Below, piece by piece: positions 29,119 through 37,444 of a stretch of 64,000 nt of DNA. A program made the translations under genes and the position numbers. Position 1 is the first letter of the stretch. Every line of letters starts with the position of its first letter. A model generated the notes under the pieces. It was not told the origin of the DNA, did no database searches, and saw only the letters and a program-made list of their open reading frames with translations. The DNA is taken from contig KV835898.1 in the NCBI GenBank assembly GCA_001838165.1, positions 27,861 to 91,860 of the forward strand, read 5' to 3'. The stretch is from Actinomyces sp. HMSC035G02. GTDB lineage: Bacteria; Actinomycetota; Actinomycetes; Actinomycetales; Actinomycetaceae.

Positions 29119-29950
29119 GTCGCACGCGCGTCGGCCCTGGTGGTCGACCCTGGGGATCTACGCCGGGCTGTCGCTGGCCGCGTTCATCATGGTCGTCCCG
29201 CTCCTCTTCAGCTTTGTCACGGCCTTTAAGTCGCCGCAGGACTTCGCCTCGCACTCGCCCTTCGCGCTGCCCTCCCCGCCCTCCCTGGCCTCGTTCCAGG
29301 CGATCCTCACGGGACGGGTCAACTTCGGCGACGCGATCATCACGACGCTCCTCATGGTCGTGGTGATGGTCGTCGGGCAGCTGGTGTCCTCCGTGCTGGC
29401 CGCCTACGCGTTCGCCCGCATCGAGTTCCCGGGGCGCGAGGTCATCTTCTGGCTCTTCCTGGGCACCATGATGATTCCGGCGTCGGTCCTCGTCATCCCG
29501 CTGTACCTCATGATGGCGAAGATGGGGCTCAACAACACCTTCTGGGGCATCGTCCTCCCCTTCGTGTTCGCCTCGCCCTACGCGGTGTTCCTGCTCCGTC
29601 AGTCGTTCCGTCAGATCCCCCAGGAAATCATCGACGCGGCGACCATGGACGGCGCCGGGCAGATGCGCATCCTCTTCTCCATTGTCGTTCCCGTGTCGAA
29701 GCCGATCATTTCGACGCTCGTGCTCATCACGGTTGTGAGCCAGTGGAACTCGTTCATGTGGCCGCGGATCATTGCCGCGACCAGGCCACGCGTCCTCACG
29801 GTTGCGACGGCCGCGCTACAGAGTCAGTACAACGCGAATTGGACGTACGTCATGGCGGCGACGACCATCGCTCTCGTGCCCCTGATCGCCCTGTTCATTG
29901 TCTTTCAACGACACATCGTTGAATCGATTGCCCTGACGGGCATCAAGTAA
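29105..29950 (+). CDS. Carbohydrate ABC transporter permease, MalG/UgpE type
   Basis: A 281-residue permease with six helices, partner of the preceding gene in a CUT1-type heterodimer. Its EAA loop reads EIIDAATMDGAGQMRILFSIVVP, split by no insertion. The LPSPPSLASFQAIL stretch after the first helix and the C-terminal FQRHIVESIALTGIK are characteristic of UgpE-like proteins. Overlap with the first permease gene indicates coupled translation. The binding-protein gene follows after 30 bases with a good ribosome site. Confidence 0.93.
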   Translation: MSSSKSHARRPWWSTLGIYAGLSLAAFIMVVPLLFSFVTAFKSPQDFASHSPFALPSPPSLASFQAILTGRVNFGDAIITTLLMVVVMVVGQLVSSVLAAYAFARIEFPGREVIFWLFLGTMMIPASVLVIPLYLMMAKMGLNNTFWGIVLPFVFASPYAVFLLRQSFRQIPQEIIDAATMDGAGQMRILFSIVVPVSKPIISTLVLITVVSQWNSFMWPRIIAATRPRVLTVATAALQSQYNANWTYVMAATTIALVPLIALFIVFQRHIVESIALTGIK

Positions 29951-29980
29951 CAACACAACCCATCACAACTGGAGGTCTTC

Positions 29981-31303
29981 ATGAAAAGGCGTTTTGTTAC
30001 CGCTACCGCTCTGATTGGTGCCGCGTCGATGCTGATGGCCGCCTGCTCGCAGGGTGGCAGCGCGTCGAGCGAGGCGGGCACGTCCTTGACCCTGCGTCTG
30101 TGGGATGATCAGGCTGCCCAGGCGTACGAGGCGGCGCTCCCCGCGTTCACCGAGGAAACGGGGATCACGGTCAACGTCGAGGTCGTCCCGTGGTCGGACT
30201 ACTTCACGGGCCTGCGTTCCGAGCTCGCCGCGGGTACCGGACCGGACGTCTTCTGGTCCAACACGAACAACTACACGGAGTACGCCCGCGGCGGCAAGAT
30301 CGTCAACATTGACGAGGAGTTCCCCGCCTCCGAGCGCGACGGCTGGCTTCAGGGTGCCATCGATCAGTACACGGTTGACGGAAAGCTCTACGGCGTCCCG
30401 GTCCTCACCGATCCGTCGATCGCGGTGTACTACAACAAGTCGCTGCTGGACGCGGCCGGCGTGAGCATCGATGACCTGCAGAACCTGTCGTGGGACCCGA
30501 GCGCCTCCACCGACTCTCTGCGGGAGATCACCCGCAAGCTGACGCTGGACTCGTCGGGCCGCAACGCGGCCGACCCCGCCTTCGACGCGGACCATATCGT
30601 CCAGTACGGATACAACGCCGCACTGGATGGCCAGGCCATGTTCATTCCGTACTTGGGTTCGGCCGGTGCCACCCTGCAGGACGCGAGCGGGCACTTCACG
30701 TTCGCGAGCCCCGAGGGTGACGCCGCGGTCGGCTACCTGGTGGACCTCATCAACAAGGAGCACGTGGCCCCCTCGGCGGCCGATACGAACGACAACGGCG
30801 ACTTCAGCCGTGATCAGTTCCTGCAGGGCAAGATCGCTCTGTTCCAGTCCGGTGCCTACAACCTGGCGAACGTGGCCGAGGGTGCGTCCTTCGAGTGGGG
30901 CCTGGCTCCCCAGCCGAAGGGTCCCGCAGGTGCCGTGACGGTTGGTAACTCCGTCGTCGCCGCCGGTTCGACGGCGAGCGCGAACCCCGAGGCTCAGCAC
31001 AAGCTGCTGGCGTGGCTGGGTGGCAAGGACGGCGGCGCCGCACTGGGTAAGACCGGCGCCGGCTTCCCCGCGAACGAGAAGGCCCAGGCGACGTGGACCG
31101 CCTACTGGTCGGACAAGGGCGTCGACACTTCGGTGATGGCGAAGACTCCTTCGGGCACGATCATGGCTCCCTTCGGTCCGAAGCTGGGCGCGGCAATGGA
31201 CGCGTACAACGGCGTGCTCAAGGAGGTCTTCCTGGGACGCACCGGCGTGCATGAGGGCGTCCAGGCTGCTCAGGACGCCGCCAACGCGGCGATTGATCAG
31301 TAG
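29981..31303 (+). CDS. Sugar-binding lipoprotein of ABC importer (family 1 solute-binding)
   Basis: A 440-residue extracellular substrate receptor anchored by lipid. The signal peptide MKRRFVTATALIG ends in lipobox LMAAC with Cys22 as the acylated residue. The mature protein has the family 1 opening LTLRLWDDQAAQAYEAALPAF and the TGPDVFWSN hinge segment, and ends in the usual long helix. It captures sugar for the two upstream permeases. The substrate cannot be read from sequence; the downstream deacetylase and GH4 enzymes suggest an N-acetylated or beta-linked oligosaccharide (inference). Confidence 0.93.
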   Translation: MKRRFVTATALIGAASMLMAACSQGGSASSEAGTSLTLRLWDDQAAQAYEAALPAFTEETGITVNVEVVPWSDYFTGLRSELAAGTGPDVFWSNTNNYTEYARGGKIVNIDEEFPASERDGWLQGAIDQYTVDGKLYGVPVLTDPSIAVYYNKSLLDAAGVSIDDLQNLSWDPSASTDSLREITRKLTLDSSGRNAADPAFDADHIVQYGYNAALDGQAMFIPYLGSAGATLQDASGHFTFASPEGDAAVGYLVDLINKEHVAPSAADTNDNGDFSRDQFLQGKIALFQSGAYNLANVAEGASFEWGLAPQPKGPAGAVTVGNSVVAAGSTASANPEAQHKLLAWLGGKDGGAALGKTGAGFPANEKAQATWTAYWSDKGVDTSVMAKTPSGTIMAPFGPKLGAAMDAYNGVLKEVFLGRTGVHEGVQAAQDAANAAIDQ

Positions 31304-31321
31304 TCGTCACTGACTCGGGAC

Positions 31322-31354
31322 AGGCGCCGGCGGGACATGTTCTCGCCGGCGCCT
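31322..31354 (+). terminator. Hairpin between binding-protein and deacetylase genes
   Basis: AGGCGCCGGCG (31322-31332) pairs with CGCCGGCGCCT (31344-31354). There is no T-run, so it is more likely an attenuator or 3' stabiliser that lets the binding protein be made in excess. The next gene starts 17 bases later. Confidence 0.55.
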
Positions 31355-31371
31355 CAATAAGGAGTACACGA

Positions 31372-32067
31372 ATGGATACCGTGCTCGGAATTTACGCCCA
31401 CCCCGATGATGCGGACGTCGACGCGGGCGGGACTCTCACTCGCTTCGCGCGCGAAGGGGCGAGGGTCGTCGTCGCAGTCGTCACGGACGGCGATGCGGGG
31501 GGCTCCGACCAGGATCTGCATCAGCGGATGGGGGAGTTGCGTCGCGGCGAACAGCGCCGCGCGTGCGAGCAGCTGGGCGTCACGGAGCTTGTCTTCTTCG
31601 ACGGCTACCCCGACGGTATGGTGACGCCCTCCCACGCCCTCGTGCGTGATATCGTCGCCCTCATTCGGCGCGTGAAGCCGAACCTGATCCTCACGCTGTC
31701 GCCCGAATACAACTGGTCGTCCATCTACGCCAATCACCCGGACCATCGGGCCGTGGGCGCCGCGGTCACGGACGCCGTCTACCCGGCCGCGCGCAACCCC
31801 TTCGCGTTCCCCGAGCTGCTCGACGAGGGCCTTGACCCCCACGTGGTCGAAGAAGTGTGGTTCCAGGGGGGACCGTCGACGAACCACGTCGTCGAGCTGG
31901 ACCAGGCAGACATCGAGGCCAAGGTCAGGGCGGTTCGCGAGCACGTTACCCAATTCGACGACCTCGACCGGATGGAGTCATGGATCCGACAGGGCGCCCG
32001 CGACTTGGGGCAGCCCCACGGCTACGCGGGGGGAGAAGAGTTTTTCCGCTGGGACACGCGCGGATGA
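31372..32067 (+). CDS. PIG-L/LmbE family deacetylase
   Basis: A 231-residue zinc hydrolase that removes acetyl groups from N-acetyl sugars or related substrates. The metal motif AHPDD (9-13) with His10, Asp12 and Asp13 is at the N terminus; the third ligand region NHPDHRAVG is present near residue 122, and PNLILTLSPEYN contains the conserved Pro-Asn-Leu strand. Relatives act on GlcNAc-inositol, bacillithiol or chitooligosaccharides. Its position behind a sugar importer and next to GH4 and PfkB genes favours a catabolic N-deacetylase over mycothiol synthesis (inference). AAGGAG lies just upstream of the ATG. Confidence 0.87.
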   Translation: MDTVLGIYAHPDDADVDAGGTLTRFAREGARVVVAVVTDGDAGGSDQDLHQRMGELRRGEQRRACEQLGVTELVFFDGYPDGMVTPSHALVRDIVALIRRVKPNLILTLSPEYNWSSIYANHPDHRAVGAAVTDAVYPAARNPFAFPELLDEGLDPHVVEEVWFQGGPSTNHVVELDQADIEAKVRAVREHVTQFDDLDRMESWIRQGARDLGQPHGYAGGEEFFRWDTRG

Positions 32068-32090
32068 GGGCCCGGTAGCCGGCCCTTTCT
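32067..32090. terminator. Short convergent hairpin between the PIG-L and GH4 genes
   Basis: AGGGCC (32067-32072) and GGCCCT (32081-32086) form a small stem, followed by TTCT, in the 25-base gap between converging genes. Confidence 0.4.
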
Positions 32091-32092
32091 CC

Positions 32093-33466
32093 TCAGTCGA
32101 AGGCAGCGGCGACCAGCGGGTTTGTGCGGATCGCCTGGTCGAGCACCTCGCGCGCGACGTTCACCGAGTCGACGAGGGGGTGCAGCGCCAGCGCCTGCCA
32201 CGCGAGGCTGCGGTCGCGCTCGCGGGCGGCGTCGATGACGAGATTCTCGCAGGCCTTCACGGACTGGACGAGGCCGAGGGCCGCGCCGCTCAAAGGAGCG
32301 ACCGGAATCGGATGCACGCCGGAGGCGTCGACGTCGCAGGGAACCTCGACGACGTCCGTGTCGCGCAGCGTCGGAATCGAGGAGAATCCGCCGTCTGCGT
32401 TCCCGACGTTGAGGATCATGCGCGCCGGAGTGTCTGTCGCGAGCGCGTTCATGAGATCGAGAGCCACCTTCTGGTAGCCGCCGCCAGCGATGTCTTCGGC
32501 GCGCCTGCCGGAACGCTCGTCGACGTCGCGGGCCTCGGCCATGTAGGTCGCCTCCCGGTCGGCGAGCGCATCGATCCACGTCCGTCCCGCCTGCTCGGGG
32601 TGGGACAGGACGGCGTTGTAGAAGGCTTCCTGCTGATCGCGCAGGTACTCGCCGCGGGTTTGGTCCTGGTGGATGCGGGCCATGGCTTCGCGATGGCAGT
32701 AGTAGTAGAAGAGGTATTCGTTGGGGAGGGCGCCCAACGCGCGAATCCAGTCCGTGCCGATGGCGCGGGATTCTTCCATGGATCCCAGGGCCGCCTCGTC
32801 GGCGAAGAGCCGCGGGAGGATGTCGCGGCCGCCGACCGACAGCGAGCGTAGCCAGCCGAGGTGGTTGAGGCCCGCGTAGTCGAAGGACACGTCGGCGCGC
32901 TCCTCCTCGGGAATATTCAGGGCGTTCAGCGTGCGGTTGACGAGGCCGATGGGGGTGTCGCAGATGCCGATGACGCGCTCGCCGAGCACGGAACGCATCG
33001 CCTGGGTGATGATCCCGGCCGGGTTCGTGAAGTTGATGAGCCAGGCGTTTGGGCACAGGCGCGCCGCGGCGCGGGCCAGCTCGAGTGCCGGCCCGAGCGA
33101 ACGGAACGCGTAGCAGTAGCCGCCCACGCCGACGGTCTCCTGCCCCAACAAGCCGTTGTCGAGGCCGCAGTGCTCGTCGAGGACCCTTCCGCAGGTCCCG
33201 CCCACGCGCATCGCGGAAAACACGAAGTCGGCTCCGGGAAGCGCCTCGTCGATGTCCGTCGTTGCGCGCACGGCCGGGGAGTTCGGGAAGTCCAGCGAGG
33301 ACAGCACGGCCATCATCGCGTCGAGCCTGCGCGCGTCGGTGTCGTACAGGACGACGCGGTCGACGTCGAGGGAGGCGTAGTCGCCGCGACCCGAGCGTGA
33401 ACGGGCCAAGACGTCGATCATCGCGGGGACCCGGAAGCCCCCTCCTCCGACGATGGTGAGCTGCAT
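32093..33466 (-). CDS. GH4 family glycosidase (6-phospho-beta-glucosidase-like)
   Basis: A 457-residue NAD- and Mn-dependent glycosidase that works by an oxidation-elimination route. The Rossmann strand TIVGGGGFRVPAMIDVL opens the protein; NFTNPAG (Asn148) and GICDTP (Cys169) with His202 in GLNHLGW are the expected metal and substrate ligands. Closest by eye to the 6-phospho-beta-glucosidase branch, although some GH4 enzymes act on unphosphorylated sugars, which would suit an ABC-fed rather than a PTS-fed pathway. ATG 33466 has AGAGAGG upstream; MPAM at 33475 is less likely. It is divergent from the PfkB kinase gene across 76 bases. Confidence 0.9.
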   Translation of the reverse strand: MQLTIVGGGGFRVPAMIDVLARSRSGRGDYASLDVDRVVLYDTDARRLDAMMAVLSSLDFPNSPAVRATTDIDEALPGADFVFSAMRVGGTCGRVLDEHCGLDNGLLGQETVGVGGYCYAFRSLGPALELARAAARLCPNAWLINFTNPAGIITQAMRSVLGERVIGICDTPIGLVNRTLNALNIPEEERADVSFDYAGLNHLGWLRSLSVGGRDILPRLFADEAALGSMEESRAIGTDWIRALGALPNEYLFYYYCHREAMARIHQDQTRGEYLRDQQEAFYNAVLSHPEQAGRTWIDALADREATYMAEARDVDERSGRRAEDIAGGGYQKVALDLMNALATDTPARMILNVGNADGGFSSIPTLRDTDVVEVPCDVDASGVHPIPVAPLSGAALGLVQSVKACENLVIDAARERDRSLAWQALALHPLVDSVNVAREVLDQAIRTNPLVAAAFD

Positions 33467-33504
33467 GGCGGGCATCCTCTCTGGATACGTATAGTGGTGG
33501 CTCA

Positions 33505-33518
33505 GTGACATATTGTAG
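33505..33518 (+). promoter_or_regulatory. Candidate SorC operator between the GH4 and PfkB genes
   Basis: GTGACATATTGTAG matches GTGACATACTGTGA at 37322-37335 upstream of glpF and the reverse-strand GTGACAATACGTGA at the SorC start. Placement in the divergent promoter suggests shared control (inference). Confidence 0.4.
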
Positions 33519-33542
33519 TCGCGCTCACGTCTAGGAGGACCC

Positions 33543-34430
33543 GTGGCATCTCGAGTACCCGCCGCATCTCAGTTCGCGGTCTACGGTCCGACCTTCCTTG
33601 ACGTGGTCATGGGTCCCCTCGATGGTCCGCCGGTTCCCGGCCGCGAGGCCTGGGCGGAGGGAGCGCTCATGTGCGCGGGCGGCGCGGCCAATCAGGCGAT
33701 TGCGCTGGCTCGTCTTGGTGCGTCCGTGTGCCTGCACTCTCGCGTGGGCGTCGATCAGATGGGCGTGTTCGTCGATGAGATGCTCGCGCGAGAGGGCGTG
33801 GACACCTCCTCGTGCGAGCGCGTGGGCGATCAAAACGTCACCGTCTCCCTGTCCTTCGACGGCGACCGGGCGATGACCACGCGCGGGACGACCGCGCTGC
33901 CCCGCTTGGGAGGCGACGCGTCGGCGTGCCTGCTCGCAGACGTGCGGGGAATCAGCGCGAACAGTGAGGTCGTGTCCTCTTGGCGTGAGCGCGGGACGTG
34001 GGTGCTGGCGGACACGGCATGGGACGAGGCCGGGGCCTGGGACACGGCCGACCTGGAGGCCTTGCGCGTGGCTGACGTATGCACGCCCAACGAGGAGGAG
34101 GCGCTCGCCTACGCGCGCACCGACAGCGTGGAGGACGCGGCTCGTTGGTTCGCGTCGTTCGGGTGTGACTGCGTGGTCACCTGCGGCAAGAACGGCGTAG
34201 TTGCGTGCGTTGACGGGCAGATCCTGCGCGTGCCGGCGCCCGCGGTGAGGGCGGTGGATACAACGGGCGCGGGGGATGTTTTTTCGGCGGCCCTGGCCTG
34301 GGCGCTCCGAGCCCGCCGCATGCCGTGGCCCGAGGCGCTCGCCCTCGCCTGCGCGGCTGCCGCCCACTCCACGCAGGGGATCGGCGGATCCGCATCGGCC
34401 CCCTACGCGGCCGACCTCCCGGGTGCGTGA
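33543..34430 (+). CDS. PfkB/ribokinase-family carbohydrate kinase
   Basis: A 295-residue sugar kinase. The N-terminal substrate lid includes CAGGAANQAIALARLGASV (PfkB signature 1). Signature 2 reads DTTGAGDVFSAALAW with catalytic Asp245 and the anion-hole Gly-Ala-Gly. It probably phosphorylates the monosaccharide released by the adjacent GH4 enzyme. GTG 33543 follows AGGAGG four bases upstream. The gene ends 56 bases before lysS, without a terminator that I can see. The substrate is not deducible; ribokinase-like, fructokinase-like and aminosugar kinases share this pattern. Confidence 0.9.
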   Translation: MASRVPAASQFAVYGPTFLDVVMGPLDGPPVPGREAWAEGALMCAGGAANQAIALARLGASVCLHSRVGVDQMGVFVDEMLAREGVDTSSCERVGDQNVTVSLSFDGDRAMTTRGTTALPRLGGDASACLLADVRGISANSEVVSSWRERGTWVLADTAWDEAGAWDTADLEALRVADVCTPNEEEALAYARTDSVEDAARWFASFGCDCVVTCGKNGVVACVDGQILRVPAPAVRAVDTTGAGDVFSAALAWALRARRMPWPEALALACAAAAHSTQGIGGSASAPYAADLPGA

Positions 34431-34486
34431 GGAGCCCAACCGGGCCCCTGCCTCGTCACGGGGCCAAATCCCGGTACGATAGGCGC

Positions 34487-36106
34487 ATGACCGATTCTTC
34501 TTCCACGCCCACGCAAGCACCCGCAGACGACACCCCGGAGCAGGTCAAGGTTCGCGCGGCCAAGCGCGCCCGCCTCATGGAGGCCGGCATTCCCGCCTAC
34601 CCCGTGCGCCTGCCGATCACGACCACCATCAAGGCGGTGCGCGAGAAGTACGCTCACCTCGAGGCCGGCGAAGAGACCGAGGACTACGTGGGCCTGGCGG
34701 GCCGCGTCATCCTCGCGCGCAACGGCGGCAAGCTCTGCTTCGCGACCCTCATGGACGGTGAGGGCAACAAGATCCAGGTCATGCTCTCCGCCGCCTCCGT
34801 GGGCGCCGAGTCCCTGGCCGCCTACAAGAACGACGTTGACCTGGGCGATCACCTCTTCGTCCACGGCCGCGTGATCTCCTCGCGCCGCGGCGAGCTGTCG
34901 ATCTTCGCGACCCCCGCCGAGGTCACGCCCGAGGCGCAGGCCGCCTACGACGCCGCGCCCACCGCGCTGCCCGCCCCCGACGCCTCCTGGGCCATCGCCT
35001 CCAAGGCGCTGCGCCCCCTGCCCAAGACCTGGACCACCGAGGACGGCGAAGAGATCACCCTGTCCGAGGACCAGCGCATCCGCCGTCGCGAGCTCGACCT
35101 GATCACGCGCCCCGCCGCGCGTGACATGGTCCGCATCCGCGCGGCCGTCAACCGCTCGATCCGCGAGAACTTCTTCCGCCGCGACTACATCGAGCTCGAG
35201 ACGCCGATGCTGCAGATGATCCACGGTGGCGCGGCTGCCCGCCCCTTCACGACGCACATGAACGCGCTCGACACCGATCTCTACCTGCGCATCGCGACGG
35301 AGATCTACCTCAAGCGCGCGGTTGTCGGCGGCGTGGATCGCGTCTTCGAGATGAACCGCAACTTCCGCAACGAGGGCATGGACTCCTCGCACAGCCCCGA
35401 GTTCACGTCCCTGGAGGCCTACGAGGCCTACTCGGACTACAACGGCATGGCTGAGCTGACCCGCGACCTCATCCAGCAGGCCGCGCGCGACGCCTTCGAC
35501 CTGTCCGAGGGCGAGGAAATCGTGCGTCTGGCCGACGGCACCGAGTATGACCTGTCGGGCGAGTGGGATCGCATCGACCTGTACGGCTCCACCTCCGAGG
35601 CTCTGGGCGAGGAGATCACTGTGGAGACGCCGCGCGAGACCCTCGTCAAGTACGCCGAGCGCGTCGGCCTTGAGGTCGACGACTACGCCGTCGCTGGCAA
35701 GATCGTCGAGGATATCTTCGAGGAGCTCGTCGCCTCCAAGCTGTGGGCGCCGACCTTCGTCTACGACTTCCCGGAGGACACCTCTCCGCTGACCCGCTAC
35801 CACCGCTCGCGCCCCGGCCTCACCGAAAAGTGGGACCTGTACGTGCGCGGCTTCGAGACGGGCACCGCCTACTCCGAGCTGGCCGACCCGGTCGTCCAGC
35901 GCGAGCGCTTCGAGGCGCAGGCCCTCGCGGCGGCCAACGGCGACCCCGAGGCCATGGTCATGGACGAGGACTTCCTCATCGCCATGGAGCAGGGCTTCCC
36001 GCCGTGCGGTGGCATGGGCATGGGCATCGACCGTCTGCTCATGGTCCTCACGGGCCAGGGCATCCGCGAGACGATTCCGTTCCCGCTGGTCAAGCGCCTG
36101 GGCTGA
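34487..36106 (+). CDS. lysS: Lysyl-tRNA synthetase, class II
   Basis: A 539-residue class II aminoacyl-tRNA synthetase charging tRNA-Lys. An N-terminal OB-fold anticodon-binding domain (~55-175, GLAGRVILARNGGKLCFATL) precedes the catalytic domain, with motif 2 FEMNRNFRNEGMDSSHSPEF and motif 3 GMGMGIDRLLMVLTG. A HGGAAARPF loop matches the lysine-pocket segment. It is slightly longer than E. coli LysS because of an N-terminal Ser/Thr/Pro/Glu extension and an insertion before RRRELDLI. ATG 34487 was chosen over upstream frames, which overlap the kinase gene. Confidence 0.95.
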   Translation: MTDSSSTPTQAPADDTPEQVKVRAAKRARLMEAGIPAYPVRLPITTTIKAVREKYAHLEAGEETEDYVGLAGRVILARNGGKLCFATLMDGEGNKIQVMLSAASVGAESLAAYKNDVDLGDHLFVHGRVISSRRGELSIFATPAEVTPEAQAAYDAAPTALPAPDASWAIASKALRPLPKTWTTEDGEEITLSEDQRIRRRELDLITRPAARDMVRIRAAVNRSIRENFFRRDYIELETPMLQMIHGGAAARPFTTHMNALDTDLYLRIATEIYLKRAVVGGVDRVFEMNRNFRNEGMDSSHSPEFTSLEAYEAYSDYNGMAELTRDLIQQAARDAFDLSEGEEIVRLADGTEYDLSGEWDRIDLYGSTSEALGEEITVETPRETLVKYAERVGLEVDDYAVAGKIVEDIFEELVASKLWAPTFVYDFPEDTSPLTRYHRSRPGLTEKWDLYVRGFETGTAYSELADPVVQRERFEAQALAAANGDPEAMVMDEDFLIAMEQGFPPCGGMGMGIDRLLMVLTGQGIRETIPFPLVKRLG

Positions 36107-36122
36107 TCTGAGCCGAGTAAAG

Positions 36123-36165
36123 GGCCCTGGCCTCGTTCCCATCATGGACGAGGCCAGGGCCATTT
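36123..36165. terminator. Terminator between lysS and the SorC gene
   Basis: GGCCCTGGCCTCGTTCC (36123-36139) pairs with GGACGAGGCCAGGGCC (36146-36161) and is followed by ATTTCT. It serves both converging genes and is a variant of the recurrent GACGAGGCC terminator word. Confidence 0.8.
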
Positions 36166-36188
36166 CTCGTGCGTGGGCGCCCCCTCGT

Positions 36189-37190
36189 TCAGACGTAGGA
36201 GCGTCGGGACGACATGCGCGTGTGAACGAGGTCGAGGAGCTCGTGCGCGGCCCCGTCGTCGAGAACGAGGTCGGTGGCGACCCCCGCGCGCAGCGCCCCG
36301 AGGAGTGGCAGCGCCTTCGAGGCGCCGGAGACGACGCAGAGGCGGCGCGGGATCTTCTTCAGCGTGGCCGGGATCGGGCCCGAGGCGCGCTCGTTGAGGT
36401 GCATGTTTGTGGAGCCGTCCTCGCGGATGAGGACGGTGCACACGTCGCCGACGACCCCGTCGTTCTGGGCCGCCGCAATCTCGTTGGGGTCGAGGAAACC
36501 CCCCGAGTAGACGTGGGAGGGGAGGCGGGCCGACATGGAGCCGACGCCGAAGAGGGCGACGTCCGCGCTGTCGATCGTGTTGAGGACCGACTGGACGGAG
36601 CGTTCGCGCCAGAGTGCCTCTTTGGTGTCCGCGTAGTCGAAGAATGCGGGCACGGGGAAGTTGACGATGCGCCCGCCGATGGCCTTCGCAGCGCGAGCGA
36701 TGATGGCCTCGGCGTAGGGCATACCCGATTCAGTGGCGGTGGCCGCTCCGTTGAGCTGGACGACGGTGGAACCCGCAAAAGATACGTGGGGCATGGCACG
36801 CGTCACTTCCGCGGTGGTATTTCCCCAGGCGATGCCGAGGGTGACGCCGGGGAAGAGCATGTCGATGAGGTGTTCGGCGGCGACGAGTGCAACGTTGTGC
36901 AGGCGGTTGACCTCGGTGTGGACGTCGTGGACGGGAACGACAGAAACCTGGACGCCGAATAGGTCGGCAATTTGTCCCGCGAGGGTGCCTTTGAGGCCGG
37001 GGGAGGCGGACACCGAGATGCGCACCAGGCCGACTTCCCGCGCGTGGGCGAGAAGTCGCGAGACCGAGGAGCGTGATATCTGCAGGTGGCGGGCGATTGT
37101 CTCCATCGTCTGCCCCTGGAGGTAGTACATCGAGGCGGCCTCATGCGCCTGTTCGTCACGTATTGTCACGTTTTCTAGTGTGCCATGCAC
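36189..37190 (-). CDS. SorC/DeoR-like sugar-binding transcriptional regulator
   Basis: A 333-residue regulator with an N-terminal helix-turn-helix (QTMETIARHLQISRSSVSRL, residues ~28-47) and a large SorC-type effector domain (~65-333) that binds a sugar or sugar phosphate. Typical segments are GITLGIAWGNTT-like and NGAATATESGMPYAEAI. The start may be GTG 37190 or GTG 37169; neither has a good ribosome site. It is divergent from glpF and close to the GH4/PfkB cluster. Repeated GTGACA-N4-GT(G/A) motifs in both promoter regions suggest that it controls itself, glpFK and perhaps the sugar genes (inference). Confidence 0.88.
   Translation of the reverse strand: MHGTLENVTIRDEQAHEAASMYYLQGQTMETIARHLQISRSSVSRLLAHAREVGLVRISVSASPGLKGTLAGQIADLFGVQVSVVPVHDVHTEVNRLHNVALVAAEHLIDMLFPGVTLGIAWGNTTAEVTRAMPHVSFAGSTVVQLNGAATATESGMPYAEAIIARAAKAIGGRIVNFPVPAFFDYADTKEALWRERSVQSVLNTIDSADVALFGVGSMSARLPSHVYSGGFLDPNEIAAAQNDGVVGDVCTVLIREDGSTNMHLNERASGPIPATLKKIPRRLCVVSGASKALPLLGALRAGVATDLVLDDGAAHELLDLVHTRMSSRRSYV
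37156..37169 (-). promoter_or_regulatory. Candidate SorC autoregulatory operator
   Basis: Read on the reverse strand the site is GTGACAATACGTGA, overlapping the start region of the SorC gene, where a bound repressor would block its own expression. Confidence 0.35.
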
Positions 37191-37444
37191 AAGCGTGCAG
37201 ATGTGTGACTTTGGAGATTAAGGAGTCTGGAGGGTTGGCATGCGGAAAGCGTGTCATATGGTCAGGGTCACATGTGGAGTGCTGCACGGATGTGCACTCA
37301 GTTTGGGCTAACGTGCAACAAGTGACATACTGTGATGTGACCCGCGAAGCTTATCCGAGCGGATATTGTTCGACGGTACACAGTTGGCGGTGAAAGAACA
37401 CCGGTGACCCGGCGCGAAGACGCGTCGGAGAAAGATAGGGAAAC
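37191..37444. promoter_or_regulatory. SorC-glpF divergent control region
   Basis: This 254-bp region is AT-richer than its surroundings and crowded with related words: TGTCATATGGTCA (37252), GTCACATGTG (37267), GTGACATACTGTGA (37322-37335) immediately followed by TGTGACC. These look like half-sites of a regulator, most simply the adjacent SorC protein. The glpF ATG follows GATAGGGAAAC. Confidence 0.45.
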
